A DNA stretch of 64,000 bases. It comes from Paraglaciecola algarum. GTDB lineage: Bacteria > Pseudomonadota > Gammaproteobacteria > Enterobacterales > Alteromonadaceae. Positions 24,380 through 32,337 of this stretch are shown one piece after another. The notes beneath the pieces are model-generated. The model was not told the DNA's origin. It was given only the letters and a program-made list of their open reading frames with translations, and did not search any database. The stretch is from NCBI RefSeq assembly GCF_021532655.1, contig NZ_JAKGAS010000004.1, forward strand, positions 310,001-374,000, written 5' to 3'. The number at the start of each line of letters is the position of its first letter. Position 1 is the first letter of the stretch. The position numbers were made by a program, and so were the translations under genes.

Positions 24380-25126
24380 TTAACGGGCTGCTTTAATTTT
24401 TTTCAAACTGAACATACAAGCAAATGCCATGAAAAATAAACCTAGCGAAGCAGGTCCGGGCACACTAGTAGTATTAGTTTTGGCAATCACACTCACATTA
24501 TCGACACCTTGATTAAAAAAGAGTTGATTATCTGTTTCAGCAAATCGTAATACATATTCAGTTCCAGCAGAAAAGCCCCCTGCTATATCAAAACTATAAG
24601 ATGTATAACGGTTAGGGTTTGCTCCAGCATCAGCGCCAGGTGCAACCAAGTTTTGCACAACATCAGCTAAATCAATTGAAAACAAAGAGGCAGTTGAAGT
24701 AAGAATATCAACACGAGCATGTTGATTCGCTACACCGGTATGATCCAAACCGATAGGGTCAACAATGACACTTGACGCTTGATTGTTCATAAACATGTCA
24801 AATGATATCAATAGTGAATTTGTAAATTCAGGCACAACAAAAGCTTGAGTTAGCGCGTGTGTTCCAGGTCCGCTTTGGTCAGTCACAGCATAAAAATTAC
24901 CAGACGCAGGGCCAACAGTAGCAGAACCACTTTCAGGAGTAACTAAACCATTGTCAATATGCCACTGCCCACTACTAGTTGCTAAATCTGTAGTAGTCCA
25001 GCCAGTGAAATCACCTGTTTCAAATCCACCATTAGTAATAAGTTCGATCATTGCAGCATTAGATGATGACATAGTACCCATCATAAGCCCCAAAGCAATT
25101 AATACACTCTTAGTCTTTTTATACAT
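24380..25126 (-). CDS. Exported PEP-CTERM-like protein
   Basis: A 248-residue exported protein. A signal peptide covers residues 1 to about 24 (KSVLIALGLMMGTMSSSNAA). The mature part resembles a carbohydrate-binding, beta-sandwich type protein: NGGFETGDFTGWTTTD at its start and VDNVSVIAK near its end are common in extracellular PEP-CTERM proteins. The C-terminus is a VPGPASLGLFF motif, a hydrophobic helix and a final basic KKIKAAR, the layout of a PEP-CTERM sorting signal recognised by an exosortase, with VPGPA in place of VPEP. No exosortase gene lies in this window. A surface or exopolysaccharide-matrix role is inferred. Confidence 0.78.
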   Translation of the reverse strand: MYKKTKSVLIALGLMMGTMSSSNAAMIELITNGGFETGDFTGWTTTDLATSSGQWHIDNGLVTPESGSATVGPASGNFYAVTDQSGPGTHALTQAFVVPEFTNSLLISFDMFMNNQASSVIVDPIGLDHTGVANQHARVDILTSTASLFSIDLADVVQNLVAPGADAGANPNRYTSYSFDIAGGFSAGTEYVLRFAETDNQLFFNQGVDNVSVIAKTNTTSVPGPASLGLFFMAFACMFSLKKIKAAR

Positions 25127-25873
25127 TTTAGTTCCTTATTTATTATTTATTTTCCGCAATCATTGCAAATGATTGCCAAGCAAAAATAAAGCCATTTTAT
25201 AAGTCATTGAATAATTAATAATAAAAGAAATTAAACTATAAGAACTGTAAAAATAACTGACATTTATATGAGTTGTTTCACCTTTCGAAAAAATTTATTT
25301 GCAGTTAAATGAATATAAATCCACTTTAGTTTTTTGCCTTAAATTGACTCTACATGAGAAAAGGGCTGGTTCTTTGAAATTAAAATTTTAGATTGATGGC
25401 AACGCCATGCTTTTGATTTACCCCTACTCTATGTTCGCCAATTATCAGCTTACTTTTGTAGGGTGAAACTGGATTATTTAGAAGCCCCGCTTCGCCCAGT
25501 TGAACAGCTCGACAAGGACGTCGAGATTGGGTGCCGATCATCATGGACGTGTGTTTGACTACTTTTAGGTGATCACATCAGAATCGCTCTATACGTTGAA
25601 TCTTAATTGAGTTGATAGCTGGATTAAGAACATATACGTCGAGCGGCCTATTTTGCTTACTTTTCTTGACTGTTTGACCAAATTTATAATGGATAAAAAT
25701 AAAACAGCTTTAGCTGGCCCGTAGGGTGAAATATAGGGACGTATTTCATAGCAAAAGTCTGTCGAAGCACGAAGCGCATGAATGCGCTTTGAAAATACGT
25801 CAGAATGACGGTGAACGAAGTGAATGCCCTGTACGCGAAGCGTATGTTTAGAGTGCGAAACACATAACAAACC
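25127..25873. repeat. Repeat- and hairpin-rich gene-free stretch
   Basis: These 747 bp hold no credible gene, although open frames occur by chance. Features seen are: CTCGAC-AAGGAC-GTCGAG hairpin inside a segment at 25490-25550; the 11-mer GTAGGGTGAAA twice (25458-25468 and 25721-25731); and at 25770-25860 several short CTTCG-type dyads around GCGCATGAATGCGC. A small CAGCT/AGCTG hairpin followed on minus by TTTTATTTTT (25716-25692) may end the next gene's transcript. The GC-richer composition differs from the AT-rich surroundings and suggests dispersed repeat elements or their remains. Confidence 0.45.
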
Positions 25874-26410
25874 TCAAGCGGTGCTTGACTCCATTCCCTG
25901 CAAAATATCAAATAAGCCCGTTTCATCAACTTTCACTAAATTATCTGTAGCTTGTTGTAAACGTGTTTGAGTGGGGTAACTACAGTTTGCTAAGACCTCT
26001 TCGTTTAGATGTAGGGAATTATTGTGTTGTGAAAGGGGTTCTGGGTGCATAGCTAACCATAAGTGTGCGGTTTGAATATAGCCAGATTTTATCATTTGGC
26101 TTGTAGTATTTATGTTTGACCAGCTTTCTGCATCAGCCTTTAACGCAGAGGTCCGGTAATGATGTAAGAATGCTGCATCGGCTATATTTAGTTCAGGCTC
26201 TGGGATTTCTTGCAACACTGGACGGTGTAAGTGATTTTGCTCCAGCATTGCCAACAAGAGCCCAAACTTAGCGCCTTGAGTTGTAGCACGGTTAATCGCA
26301 CCGTTTAATTCACGATCATTAACAAGTATGGGATCATGCCCCTCCTTATTTAAGGTATCAAAATTTAATGTATCAAAATCAACTTTAGGTTCGAGCAAAG
26401 CAACATCCAA
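25874..26410 (-). CDS. VC2046/SO_2500-like protein of unknown function
   Basis: A 178-residue soluble protein. The region VNDRELNGAINRATTQGAKFGLLLAMLEQN (cited by its ELNGAINRA and FGLLLAML parts) resembles the VC2046/SO_2500 family of Vibrio and Shewanella as I recall it; the function of that family is unknown. The N-terminus has a duplicated DFDTLN-FDTLN hexamer caused by an 18-bp DNA duplication. The C-terminal part carries LQQATDNLVKVDETGLFDIL. There are no membrane segments. The gene lies alone on minus, with repeat-rich DNA directly after its stop. The family call is moderate; the reading frame is sound. Confidence 0.6.
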   Translation of the reverse strand: MDVALLEPKVDFDTLNFDTLNKEGHDPILVNDRELNGAINRATTQGAKFGLLLAMLEQNHLHRPVLQEIPEPELNIADAAFLHHYRTSALKADAESWSNINTTSQMIKSGYIQTAHLWLAMHPEPLSQHNNSLHLNEEVLANCSYPTQTRLQQATDNLVKVDETGLFDILQGMESSTA

Positions 26411-26640
26411 AAAATACTATTACCTAGGTTATCGATTTTAAAAGCACAGACTTGAATTATCTTTACTAAAAACTTGTGATCGTTAGCACTAATATATCCG
26501 TATATTAAGTTGACAGTTAATACCACATCATGAACGATTGAAAGAATATAATGTCTGCTATGTTCTACTTAGTATGATTGACTCATTCAGCGCCTGCACA
26601 TTTATGAATAAATATTTCCAATTTGCGGCAAGAGGAATTT

Positions 26641-28728
26641 ATGACCAAACAATTTTTTATTAAGCCACTAATTGCTAGTGCCGTCGTTATCACTTTTAGT
26701 ATTTTATCGCCACAGGTACTTGCCACCAAAAACAGCCCATCTATTACAGTCCAGTCAGATACCAGTTTAATTGACACAAAAATTGTCGGTGGTGAAGTGG
26801 CCACTGAGCAAAATTGGCCTTGGATGACGGCTTACGTTATCACTTTTCAAGATTTTATAACTAGCTTGGAAATCAATGGTACAAATTATTCAACAAGGCA
26901 TTTTACTGAAGGAAAAAGCGGTCAGGTATCAGCCGAATTAGTATCTTGTGGAGACGGGCAACTAGCCTGTGAAAACGTGCAGAACAAAGTCTGTTTAATC
27001 GAGCGGGGCACTAATACTTTTGCGGAAAAAGCAAATAACTGCGAAGCGGCCGGTGGTATTGCAGCGATCATCTATAACAATGTTGAGGGTACAATTAGTG
27101 GCACAATGGGTACCGATTTCACAGGCACTATTCCACTCGTTGCTATTACTCAGCAAGATGGACAGGCCTTACTAAACTTGCTAGGACAAACAGCTAATTT
27201 ATCTGTTTCAGCAAGCAGTAGATTACAACAAGATGCCAGTTGTGGTGCCTCATTCTTGGGAGGAAAATGGGTGTTGACTGCAGCCCATTGCGTTGATTCA
27301 CCTAATGCTTTTTTATTTAAAATGAATATTGGGGAATATGATTTATCAGATGGAGCACAAAATGCGGTAGGCATAGCCAACATATTTATTCATCCAGAAT
27401 ACGATGTAGATGCCATTAATAATGACATTGCCATTATTGAATTGAATGAATCTGTTAATGCACCTGCGATTAAACTAGCTTCCAAAGAAACCACTGAACA
27501 ATTTGCTCTGGCAAATAGCACCGCCACTGTTGCAGGTTGGGGTGGCCGCACTGGCTACATTGCAGGTGAAGGTGAAACGAGTAACTTTCCAGACATATTG
27601 CACAAGGTAGATCTAACCTTAATCAGTAATGATGAATGTCGAGAATCCATAAATTCAATCACAGACGCCATGTTGTGTGCAACGAGCACCCTAGAAAAAG
27701 GTTCGTGCCAAGGCGATAGTGGGGGACCACTTGTGGTAGATACGAATACGGGTATCCAACAAGTTGGTATAGTCAGCTTTGGCATTGGTTGCGCCGATAC
27801 TAATTATCCCGGAGTCTACACTCGGGTCTCTGAATTTACTGACTGGATAGACACTATCTCTACTGGCGTGGCTATAGACCAATTACAAAATTTTGGAGCG
27901 GTACCTACAAATATAACTAACACGACAGAACTGCGTGTGGCTAATTACTCAACCGAATCCACTACCCTTACTTTTAGTATTGAAGGCGACAACCAGTTCA
28001 CTCTAGATGCCAGTAACTGCTCTACTTTAGCAGCAAATGCTACGTGCCAAATTACCGTCAACTATGAAGCTCAATATGCCGGAGAACATTCTGCCAAGGT
28101 TATTATCCATTCAGACAATACCAATGTAAAAACTAGCTACAGCCAATTATTAGGTTTTGCAGTGCCATCAGCAGACAACTTAGCTGGCGTTGCTGGTCCT
28201 GCGAATAACAAAGTAACCTGGTTTTCTGGTGGTGACATGCCATGGACAAGCAACTCACTTAATGGTGTAGAAAGCGGCGTAATTGCTCATAGGCAAGAAA
28301 GTATTTTATTAGCCTTGATCGATGGTGCAGGCACACTTTCGTTTGATTGGGGGGTGTCTTCTGAAGAAAATCTAGACGACCCAGAAGAGCCTTATGATGT
28401 ATTAGAATTATACGTAGATGGTGAATTAATCGAGTTTATCAGTGGCGAAGTAGCAGTTGGCCCCTACTCAGATGATTCAAATATTTTAGTATTTGGCGAA
28501 GGTTTCCACACTATTAGTTGGCGATACTCCAAAGATCCGGCAACGGTAGATGGTCAAGATAAAGGTTTTGTACAAAATGTAACCTTTGTTCCAGCACCTG
28601 TGACAACTCCGCCCACGACACCTGAACCGACACCCACGACTCCAGTGAACAACTCATCTAGTGGCGGCAATCTATTTTGGTTATTGTTTGTATTAGGTAG
28701 CTTGTATATATACCGAAGGAGTTACTAA
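26641..28728 (+). CDS. Secreted trypsin-like serine protease with PA insertion and GlyGly-CTERM anchor
   Basis: A 695-residue exported protein; the ATG at 26641 follows a strong AAGAGGAATTT. A signal peptide spans residues 1 to about 28 (ending QVLA). The trypsin domain begins at KIVGGEVA, is interrupted by a PA domain (about 75-190, with cysteines and CLIERGTNTFAEKANNCEAAGG), and resumes with the catalytic histidine in VLTAAHCVD, aspartate in NNDIAIIEL and serine in SCQGDSGGPLVV. Two beta domains follow, then a proline/threonine-rich linker and the C-terminus SSSGGNLFWLLFVLGSLYIY plus basic residues, a GlyGly-CTERM signal processed by rhombosortase. Such proteases are type II secretion substrates (for example VesB of Vibrio cholerae). 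A T2SS operon lies 25 kb away in this window. Confidence 0.92.
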   Translation: MTKQFFIKPLIASAVVITFSILSPQVLATKNSPSITVQSDTSLIDTKIVGGEVATEQNWPWMTAYVITFQDFITSLEINGTNYSTRHFTEGKSGQVSAELVSCGDGQLACENVQNKVCLIERGTNTFAEKANNCEAAGGIAAIIYNNVEGTISGTMGTDFTGTIPLVAITQQDGQALLNLLGQTANLSVSASSRLQQDASCGASFLGGKWVLTAAHCVDSPNAFLFKMNIGEYDLSDGAQNAVGIANIFIHPEYDVDAINNDIAIIELNESVNAPAIKLASKETTEQFALANSTATVAGWGGRTGYIAGEGETSNFPDILHKVDLTLISNDECRESINSITDAMLCATSTLEKGSCQGDSGGPLVVDTNTGIQQVGIVSFGIGCADTNYPGVYTRVSEFTDWIDTISTGVAIDQLQNFGAVPTNITNTTELRVANYSTESTTLTFSIEGDNQFTLDASNCSTLAANATCQITVNYEAQYAGEHSAKVIIHSDNTNVKTSYSQLLGFAVPSADNLAGVAGPANNKVTWFSGGDMPWTSNSLNGVESGVIAHRQESILLALIDGAGTLSFDWGVSSEENLDDPEEPYDVLELYVDGELIEFISGEVAVGPYSDDSNILVFGEGFHTISWRYSKDPATVDGQDKGFVQNVTFVPAPVTTPPTTPEPTPTTPVNNSSSGGNLFWLLFVLGSLYIYRRSY

Positions 28729-28741
28729 CTAAAGTTACAAT

Positions 28742-28773
28742 AAATAACGCCAGAAATTATACTGGCGTTATTT
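28742..28773 (+). terminator. Intrinsic terminator of the protease gene
   Basis: AAATAACGCCAG pairs with CTGGCGTTATTT, 12 bp with an 8-nt loop, followed by a T-rich ATTTAAG. It starts 13 bp after the protease stop codon. Confidence 0.85.
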
Positions 28774-28805
28774 ATTTAAGAGTTTGAAAGGCTAATAAAA
28801 TTGCA

Positions 28806-29162
28806 CTAATAAACAGGAAACTGTCTAGCAAAAATATTAGAAGCTTGTATAGTTTTAACCACCGTACAAGGCGTAATAATTTTCACTTGGTCAAAATCTA
28901 GATCATTAAAATTATCGGCTATGATCGAGATAAAATTACGTTTTAGTTTACGTGAAACCAGCTCTTCACCAGCTCTTTGTTGGCGTTGCCATACAATAAA
29001 TAAGTCTCTTTGTTCTGTACTCATAGGCATCGAACCTAGTACCTTGCCATTTTTAATCAACTTAAACTGATAACCGTTGGCAACACTTTGCATTTGACTT
29101 GCCATACCTGTAACAGTAAGTGAGATTAATAAAAATCCTAATAAGGGGATTATTTTTTTCAT
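28806..29162 (-). CDS. Small exported protein of unknown function
   Basis: A 118-residue protein beginning MKKIIPLLGFLLISLTVTG, a signal peptide probably cut after MASQ or nearby. The mature part has a conserved-looking FKLIKNGKVLGSMPMSTEQRDLF, then a basic region QRQQRAGEELVSRKLKRNF and ends IFARQFPVY, with one cysteine (TPCTVV). I recognise no family. The ATG at 29162 is chosen over an in-frame TTG five codons upstream. It lies between the protease terminator and csrB, transcribed on minus in the same direction as csrB, from which a strong terminator separates it. Confidence 0.6.
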   Translation of the reverse strand: MKKIIPLLGFLLISLTVTGMASQMQSVANGYQFKLIKNGKVLGSMPMSTEQRDLFIVWQRQQRAGEELVSRKLKRNFISIIADNFNDLDFDQVKIITPCTVVKTIQASNIFARQFPVY

Positions 29163-29285
29163 TCTGAAGTTCGTCAAATTGATTGGATAATTAATAAGTC
29201 GACGCTGTTTCGAAAAAAGTTTAGTTCAACTGAAAATAAATTTGATAGCGGGAATAGCTCTGTAATTACCATCCATTTTTGAAAC

Positions 29286-29323
29286 AAAAAAAAGCGTGTT
29301 CTGAATCAATCAGAGCACGCTTT
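29286..29323 (-). terminator. csrB intrinsic terminator
   Basis: On minus, AAAGCGTGCTCTGA pairs with TCAGAACACGCTTT (one G-U) with a 5-nt loop and is followed by eight T. It closes the csrB transcript. Confidence 0.9.
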
Positions 29324-29828
29324 TCGTAGAATTTTGAGGGTCCATCTCTGCTATCCATTGCAAGTCCATCTTGAGTATATCCTGTACTCCTCCCTCCCGT
29401 CTCATTCATCCCGATGAGCCACCCGTCCCGAGTGTGTCCTTAATCCTTTTATCTCATTTCCAAATGAGGCGCCATCCAGCGTATCCTAAATCCTTAATAC
29501 TTGTTTATCCTATACAAGTCACCCTTCCTGAGTGTGTCCCTAATCCTTTAATCTCGCTTCCAAACGAGGCGCCATACTGACGTGTCCTTAATCCTTTACA
29601 CTTATTAATCCCTAATAAGCCACACATCTATGTGTTTCCTTATCCTTTCTTTGTAAACTAACAAAGGCTAATCCTTAGCTCCTATTTCTCCATGTTCACT
29701 CGTTTTCCTAACAAGTGATTTTCCTTAAATTCCAGTCCATGTAAGCTTGCTACCTTGCAAACTAGACTTCAATCCTGAAGCGTTCCTGTTCTTTCCCTAA
29801 GTCATCCTGACTCGTCGTGTTTCCTTGT
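29286..29828 (-). ncRNA. csrB: CsrB-family CsrA-sequestering RNA, unusually long
   Basis: On minus about 540 nt consist of a chain of short hairpins whose loops and linkers carry GGA. I count about 37 GGA triplets between 29341 and 29830. Typical elements are GTCAGGATGAC, CTTCAGGATTGAAG, CTCATTTGGAAATGAG, CTCGTTTGGAAGCGAG, CTTATTAGGGATTAATAAG and linkers such as AAGGATTAAGGAC. This is the architecture of CsrB/RsmZ RNAs, which titrate the translational regulator CsrA. It ends in a perfect-type intrinsic terminator. TTTATA at 29840-29835 is a plausible -10 and places the start near 29828. E. coli CsrB is about 370 nt with about 18-22 sites, so this one is large. Open frames over it are chance products. 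Confidence 0.9.
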
Positions 29829-29834
29829 GACGGG

Positions 29835-29840
29835 TATAAA
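29835..29840 (-). promoter_or_regulatory. Candidate csrB -10 element
   Basis: TTTATA on minus, about 7 bp before the first GGA hairpin. No convincing -35 box is present, as expected for an activator-dependent promoter; the assignment rests on position alone. Confidence 0.45.
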
Positions 29841-30009
29841 GATAGATGAATTATGAGATTGTGCGATGAGGAAAAATTTAAAAACTTAAAAAAATTAGCA
29901 CTGACTTTAGGTTTGAAAATTAATTTAGTGTAAAAACAATAGGTTAAAAACAACGTAGGTTTTAGGGTGAGGTAATTGAAGCGATAACCTACAAGTTTGT
30001 ACGAAATCT

Positions 30010-30037
30010 CTTACATTAAATGTAAGCTATGCTTACG
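30010..30037. promoter_or_regulatory. GacA/UvrY (VarA) box upstream of csrB
   Basis: TGTAAGCTATGCTTACG (30021-30037) matches the GacA/UvrY consensus TGTAAG-N5/6-CTTACA with one end mismatch. An overlapping perfect dyad CTTACATTAAATGTAAG (30010-30026) adds a third half-site. The box is centred about 200 bp upstream of the predicted csrB start, the same long distance known for UvrY at E. coli csrB, and only 8 bp after the GNAT stop codon. Confidence 0.7.
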
Positions 30038-30044
30038 CAGTAAT

Positions 30045-30695
30045 TTAAGCTGGTTCTCGATGTTTAAACATTAAATGACCTTTAATGTGTCCCACTTCTA
30101 ATTCTTTGATCAATGAATATTTTCCATCTCTAAAAAAAGATAGACATTTAGGTAGTGTAACGTACATACCAATGCCTTCACTTTCAGGGTCTTCAAGCAC
30201 AATACTGTCAATCGCACTCATCAAAACATGACCTAAACCATGATCTTGTTGATCTGGATGTACACCAATTAAAGATAACATATGAAAACGTTGCGCAGGA
30301 ATATGCTCTCTTACCTTGGTTTCTTTTTCGACCATTTGTTTAGTACCAAAATAACCGGCTGTGAGCAACATTTTGAGACGCCAATGCCAAAACCTATTCG
30401 GGCCTAATGATGCATCGGGGCTCATTACGCAAGCAACCGCTAGTAAACGATCTTCATCAAACAACCCCACCATAGGTTGTTTTGATAACCAAAAAGCGTT
30501 TAGTTCTTCACGAATTGCAGATCTTAGACGGGACTCATATCCTTCTTTGTCGAATTGGAATATATCCACAAATAAGGGATCATCATGATAAGCAAGGTAC
30601 AAAATAGACGCAGCAATTTTCAAATCTTCAGCAGCTAAATACACTGCTTTTACCTTACTCACATCCGCTAATAACTCTTCTTGCAACTCGCTCAT
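30045..30695 (-). CDS. GNAT family acetyltransferase
   Basis: A 216-residue cytoplasmic protein. The acetyl-CoA-binding motif A is seen in MLSLIGVHPDQQDHGLGHVLMSAI near residues 148-171 (pattern V-x-P-x-x-Q-x-x-G-x-G), with upstream beta strands VGLFDEDRLLAVACVM. The ATG at 30695, preceded by AAGG, is chosen; the longer frame adds 36 unlikely residues. The substrate is unknown; the layout resembles uncharacterised GNATs rather than RimI-type protein acetylases. Its 3' end abuts the GacA box of csrB, and it follows the DUF3192 lipoprotein gene on the same strand at a distance of about 110 bp. Confidence 0.8.
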   Translation of the reverse strand: MSELQEELLADVSKVKAVYLAAEDLKIAASILYLAYHDDPLFVDIFQFDKEGYESRLRSAIREELNAFWLSKQPMVGLFDEDRLLAVACVMSPDASLGPNRFWHWRLKMLLTAGYFGTKQMVEKETKVREHIPAQRFHMLSLIGVHPDQQDHGLGHVLMSAIDSIVLEDPESEGIGMYVTLPKCLSFFRDGKYSLIKELEVGHIKGHLMFKHREPA

Positions 30696-30806
30696 CAATC
30701 GTACCTTGAATAACTTTTCTATTACTCTACCCCATGCATTATCAGTTGTTAATACTAAAACTGAGTTGAACAAGAATAAATGTAATAAAATTGTTAAAAG
30801 CACGCA

Positions 30807-31175
30807 TTAGTGATTTATCAATCGAAAGGCTTTATCTCCCCAGCCATGTAAAATGCCATTTTTAAAGACCAAAGGTGTGCATTCATCTTTAGTTGTTAGG
30901 CCATCACCTTCAATTCTTTGTGTTCGATAATAAAGTACTTGATAGGTATCAGTGTCGATTTTATAAAACTCATTAAAATCAGCCAGTCCAAATCGCCCCA
31001 TAACCTCATCGTAACTTAATTCAGGCGTCAATTTGGCGATCAACTTTCTATTATGATTTTCTTTATCTTTCCAACCCGATTTGTAACCATGCTCTGAATC
31101 TCCGCCTACCGAAATAACACAACCAGATAATCCTAAAGAGACGCTAATTAATGTAGCTATGATAATTTTACGCAT
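30807..31175 (-). CDS. DUF3192 family lipoprotein
   Basis: A 122-residue protein with a lipoprotein signal peptide, MRKIIIATLISVSLGLSGC, lipidated at residue 19. The mature domain has the DUF3192 pattern: SGWKDKENHNRKLIAKLTP, then LSYDEVMGRFGLADFNE, QVLYYRTQR and DGLTTKDECTPLVFKNG. The function of the family is unknown; the fold may resemble the small BamE/SmpA-type outer-membrane lipoproteins because of the pattern of one short domain with L-x-x-G-x-s. AAGGAAC before the ATG supports the start. A paralogue without a lipobox occurs at 34747-35121. Confidence 0.78.
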   Translation of the reverse strand: MRKIIIATLISVSLGLSGCVISVGGDSEHGYKSGWKDKENHNRKLIAKLTPELSYDEVMGRFGLADFNEFYKIDTDTYQVLYYRTQRIEGDGLTTKDECTPLVFKNGILHGWGDKAFRLINH

Positions 31176-31337
31176 TATGTTCCTTTTTTAAATATTGAGT
31201 AAATTTGTCACTATCTATTCAATAATGAGACCAAAGTTCTAACTAATTGTTTTATATAAAAATGTACTCTTACAGGAGTACTTTGTTATTATGGATTTAG
31301 TGATAAAAACAAAAAAGTAGGGATTTTGACCATACAC

Positions 31338-31625
31338 ATGAGCAATATTGATTACATTATTAACCTGTGCCACGACATACACGCACAAGGGAAAAAACCT
31401 TCGGTTGCGCTTATTAGAAATCAAGCAAGCAAATCACTGCCCATTCCAGAAGTCATAAAAGCACTACAAAATTGGAAGGCAAACCCTAGCCAAACAAAAA
31501 AGGTAATTAGCGAGCCCGACACGCCGGCTACTTCAGCCAACACATTAGAAGAAAGGGTAGAATATTTAGAACAAGCATTACAAAAAGTAATACAAGAACT
31601 GGAACGACTCAAAAATAGTAACTAA
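31338..31625 (+). CDS. Small predicted DNA-binding protein with C-terminal coiled coil (KfrA-like N-terminus)
   Basis: A 95-residue protein. The N-terminal half, MSNIDYIINLCHDIHAQGKK and PSVALIRNQASKSLPIPEVI, looks like a winged-helix domain as in KfrA-type N-termini, where a short turn is followed by a P-S-V-A-L-I recognition helix. The C-terminal third, LEERVEYLEQALQKVIQEL, is a coiled coil likely to dimerise. I see no cofactor motif. The ATG at 31338 is preferred over an in-frame TTG four codons earlier. It ends 4 bp before the convergent syd gene. DNA binding is inferred. Confidence 0.55.
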   Translation: MSNIDYIINLCHDIHAQGKKPSVALIRNQASKSLPIPEVIKALQNWKANPSQTKKVISEPDTPATSANTLEERVEYLEQALQKVIQELERLKNSN

Positions 31626-31628
31626 ATC

Positions 31629-32207
31629 TTAATTATTAATAACTACATTAGGCTCTAAGGTTTTAATGAATTCAGCCAAACTAGGTGCAAGGACTTCTGT
31701 AGGCTGAACGCCCACTTGCTCTAACATGACTCTTCCAGAGGTGTTATCTAAAGTCAGAATAAAATCCTCTTCATCGGTCAGGCCAAAAAACAAAGTTTCA
31801 GGTTGATTTAACCTTCTTTTCATTAATATGTGCCCTATTAGGTTTTGTTGAAGACGTTCAAAATCATCTAGATTCCATGCTTGTAATAGCTGCAGGCGGC
31901 CCTTCTCGGTTTTAGCGATTAAATTGTCACTCCAGTACCGAGAATAAAAGGCTTTGATATCTGCATGAATAGTAAAATCTAACGCAGTTTCCATTCCGCT
32001 AAAGTCTGCAGTGTCTTTTCGGATCACCGGCTGCCACTCGACTTTCTCGCCAGGGGCTACTTCCTCTGCAGGGCCAACATTGTGCGCATAACATTCAGAA
32101 AGCCAATCAGGATCATACTCAACTAACATTTTATTAGGACTTAAAGCGACTTGTGATACATACTTTTGTACAAAGTCATCTAAGGCGGTTATTACTTCTG
32201 CACTCAC
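31629..32207 (-). CDS. syd: SecY-interacting protein Syd
   Basis: A 192-residue acidic protein of the Syd family, which associates with the cytoplasmic face of SecY and is thought to monitor SecYEG integrity. Recognisable blocks are VEYDPDWLSECY, GEKVEWQPVIR, DFSGMETALDFTIHADIKAFY and the C-terminal FGLTDEEDFILTLDNTSG with VLAPSLAEFI. A GTG start at 32207 gives the family-typical N-terminus. It is divergent from queF, as in E. coli, where syd, queF and ppnN are also neighbours, so both sequence and synteny support the call. Confidence 0.93.
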   Translation of the reverse strand: MSAEVITALDDFVQKYVSQVALSPNKMLVEYDPDWLSECYAHNVGPAEEVAPGEKVEWQPVIRKDTADFSGMETALDFTIHADIKAFYSRYWSDNLIAKTEKGRLQLLQAWNLDDFERLQQNLIGHILMKRRLNQPETLFFGLTDEEDFILTLDNTSGRVMLEQVGVQPTEVLAPSLAEFIKTLEPNVVINN

Positions 32208-32337
32208 TTCACTACTCTTTTCACTTTCTCACAAAGAGCTAATGTACCATTATTAGAAAAAATTGATATCAAGAGTGTTTGCCCAATAATTCATAAGGTA
32301 GACTTACTATATACAGTTAAAAACAAATAGAGATATA

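Noticed and set aside
25490..25560. Possible integron attC-like element around CTCGAC-AAGGAC-GTCGAG
   Set aside because: No RYYYAAC/GTTRRRY core pair flanks the hairpin and no integrase or cassette genes are present.
25589..25929. Two overlapping minus-strand open frames of 93 and 81 codons
   Set aside because: They overlap each other and a repeat-rich stretch, lack ribosome-binding sites and show no family features.
26500..26560. TTGACA and TATAAT elements before the protease gene
   Set aside because: They are 31 bp apart, far too wide for one sigma-70 promoter.
29371..29580. Plus-strand open frame of 69 codons and a minus frame at 29762-29953
   Set aside because: Both fall on csrB and its promoter; the periodic GGA hairpins on minus explain the sequence far better.
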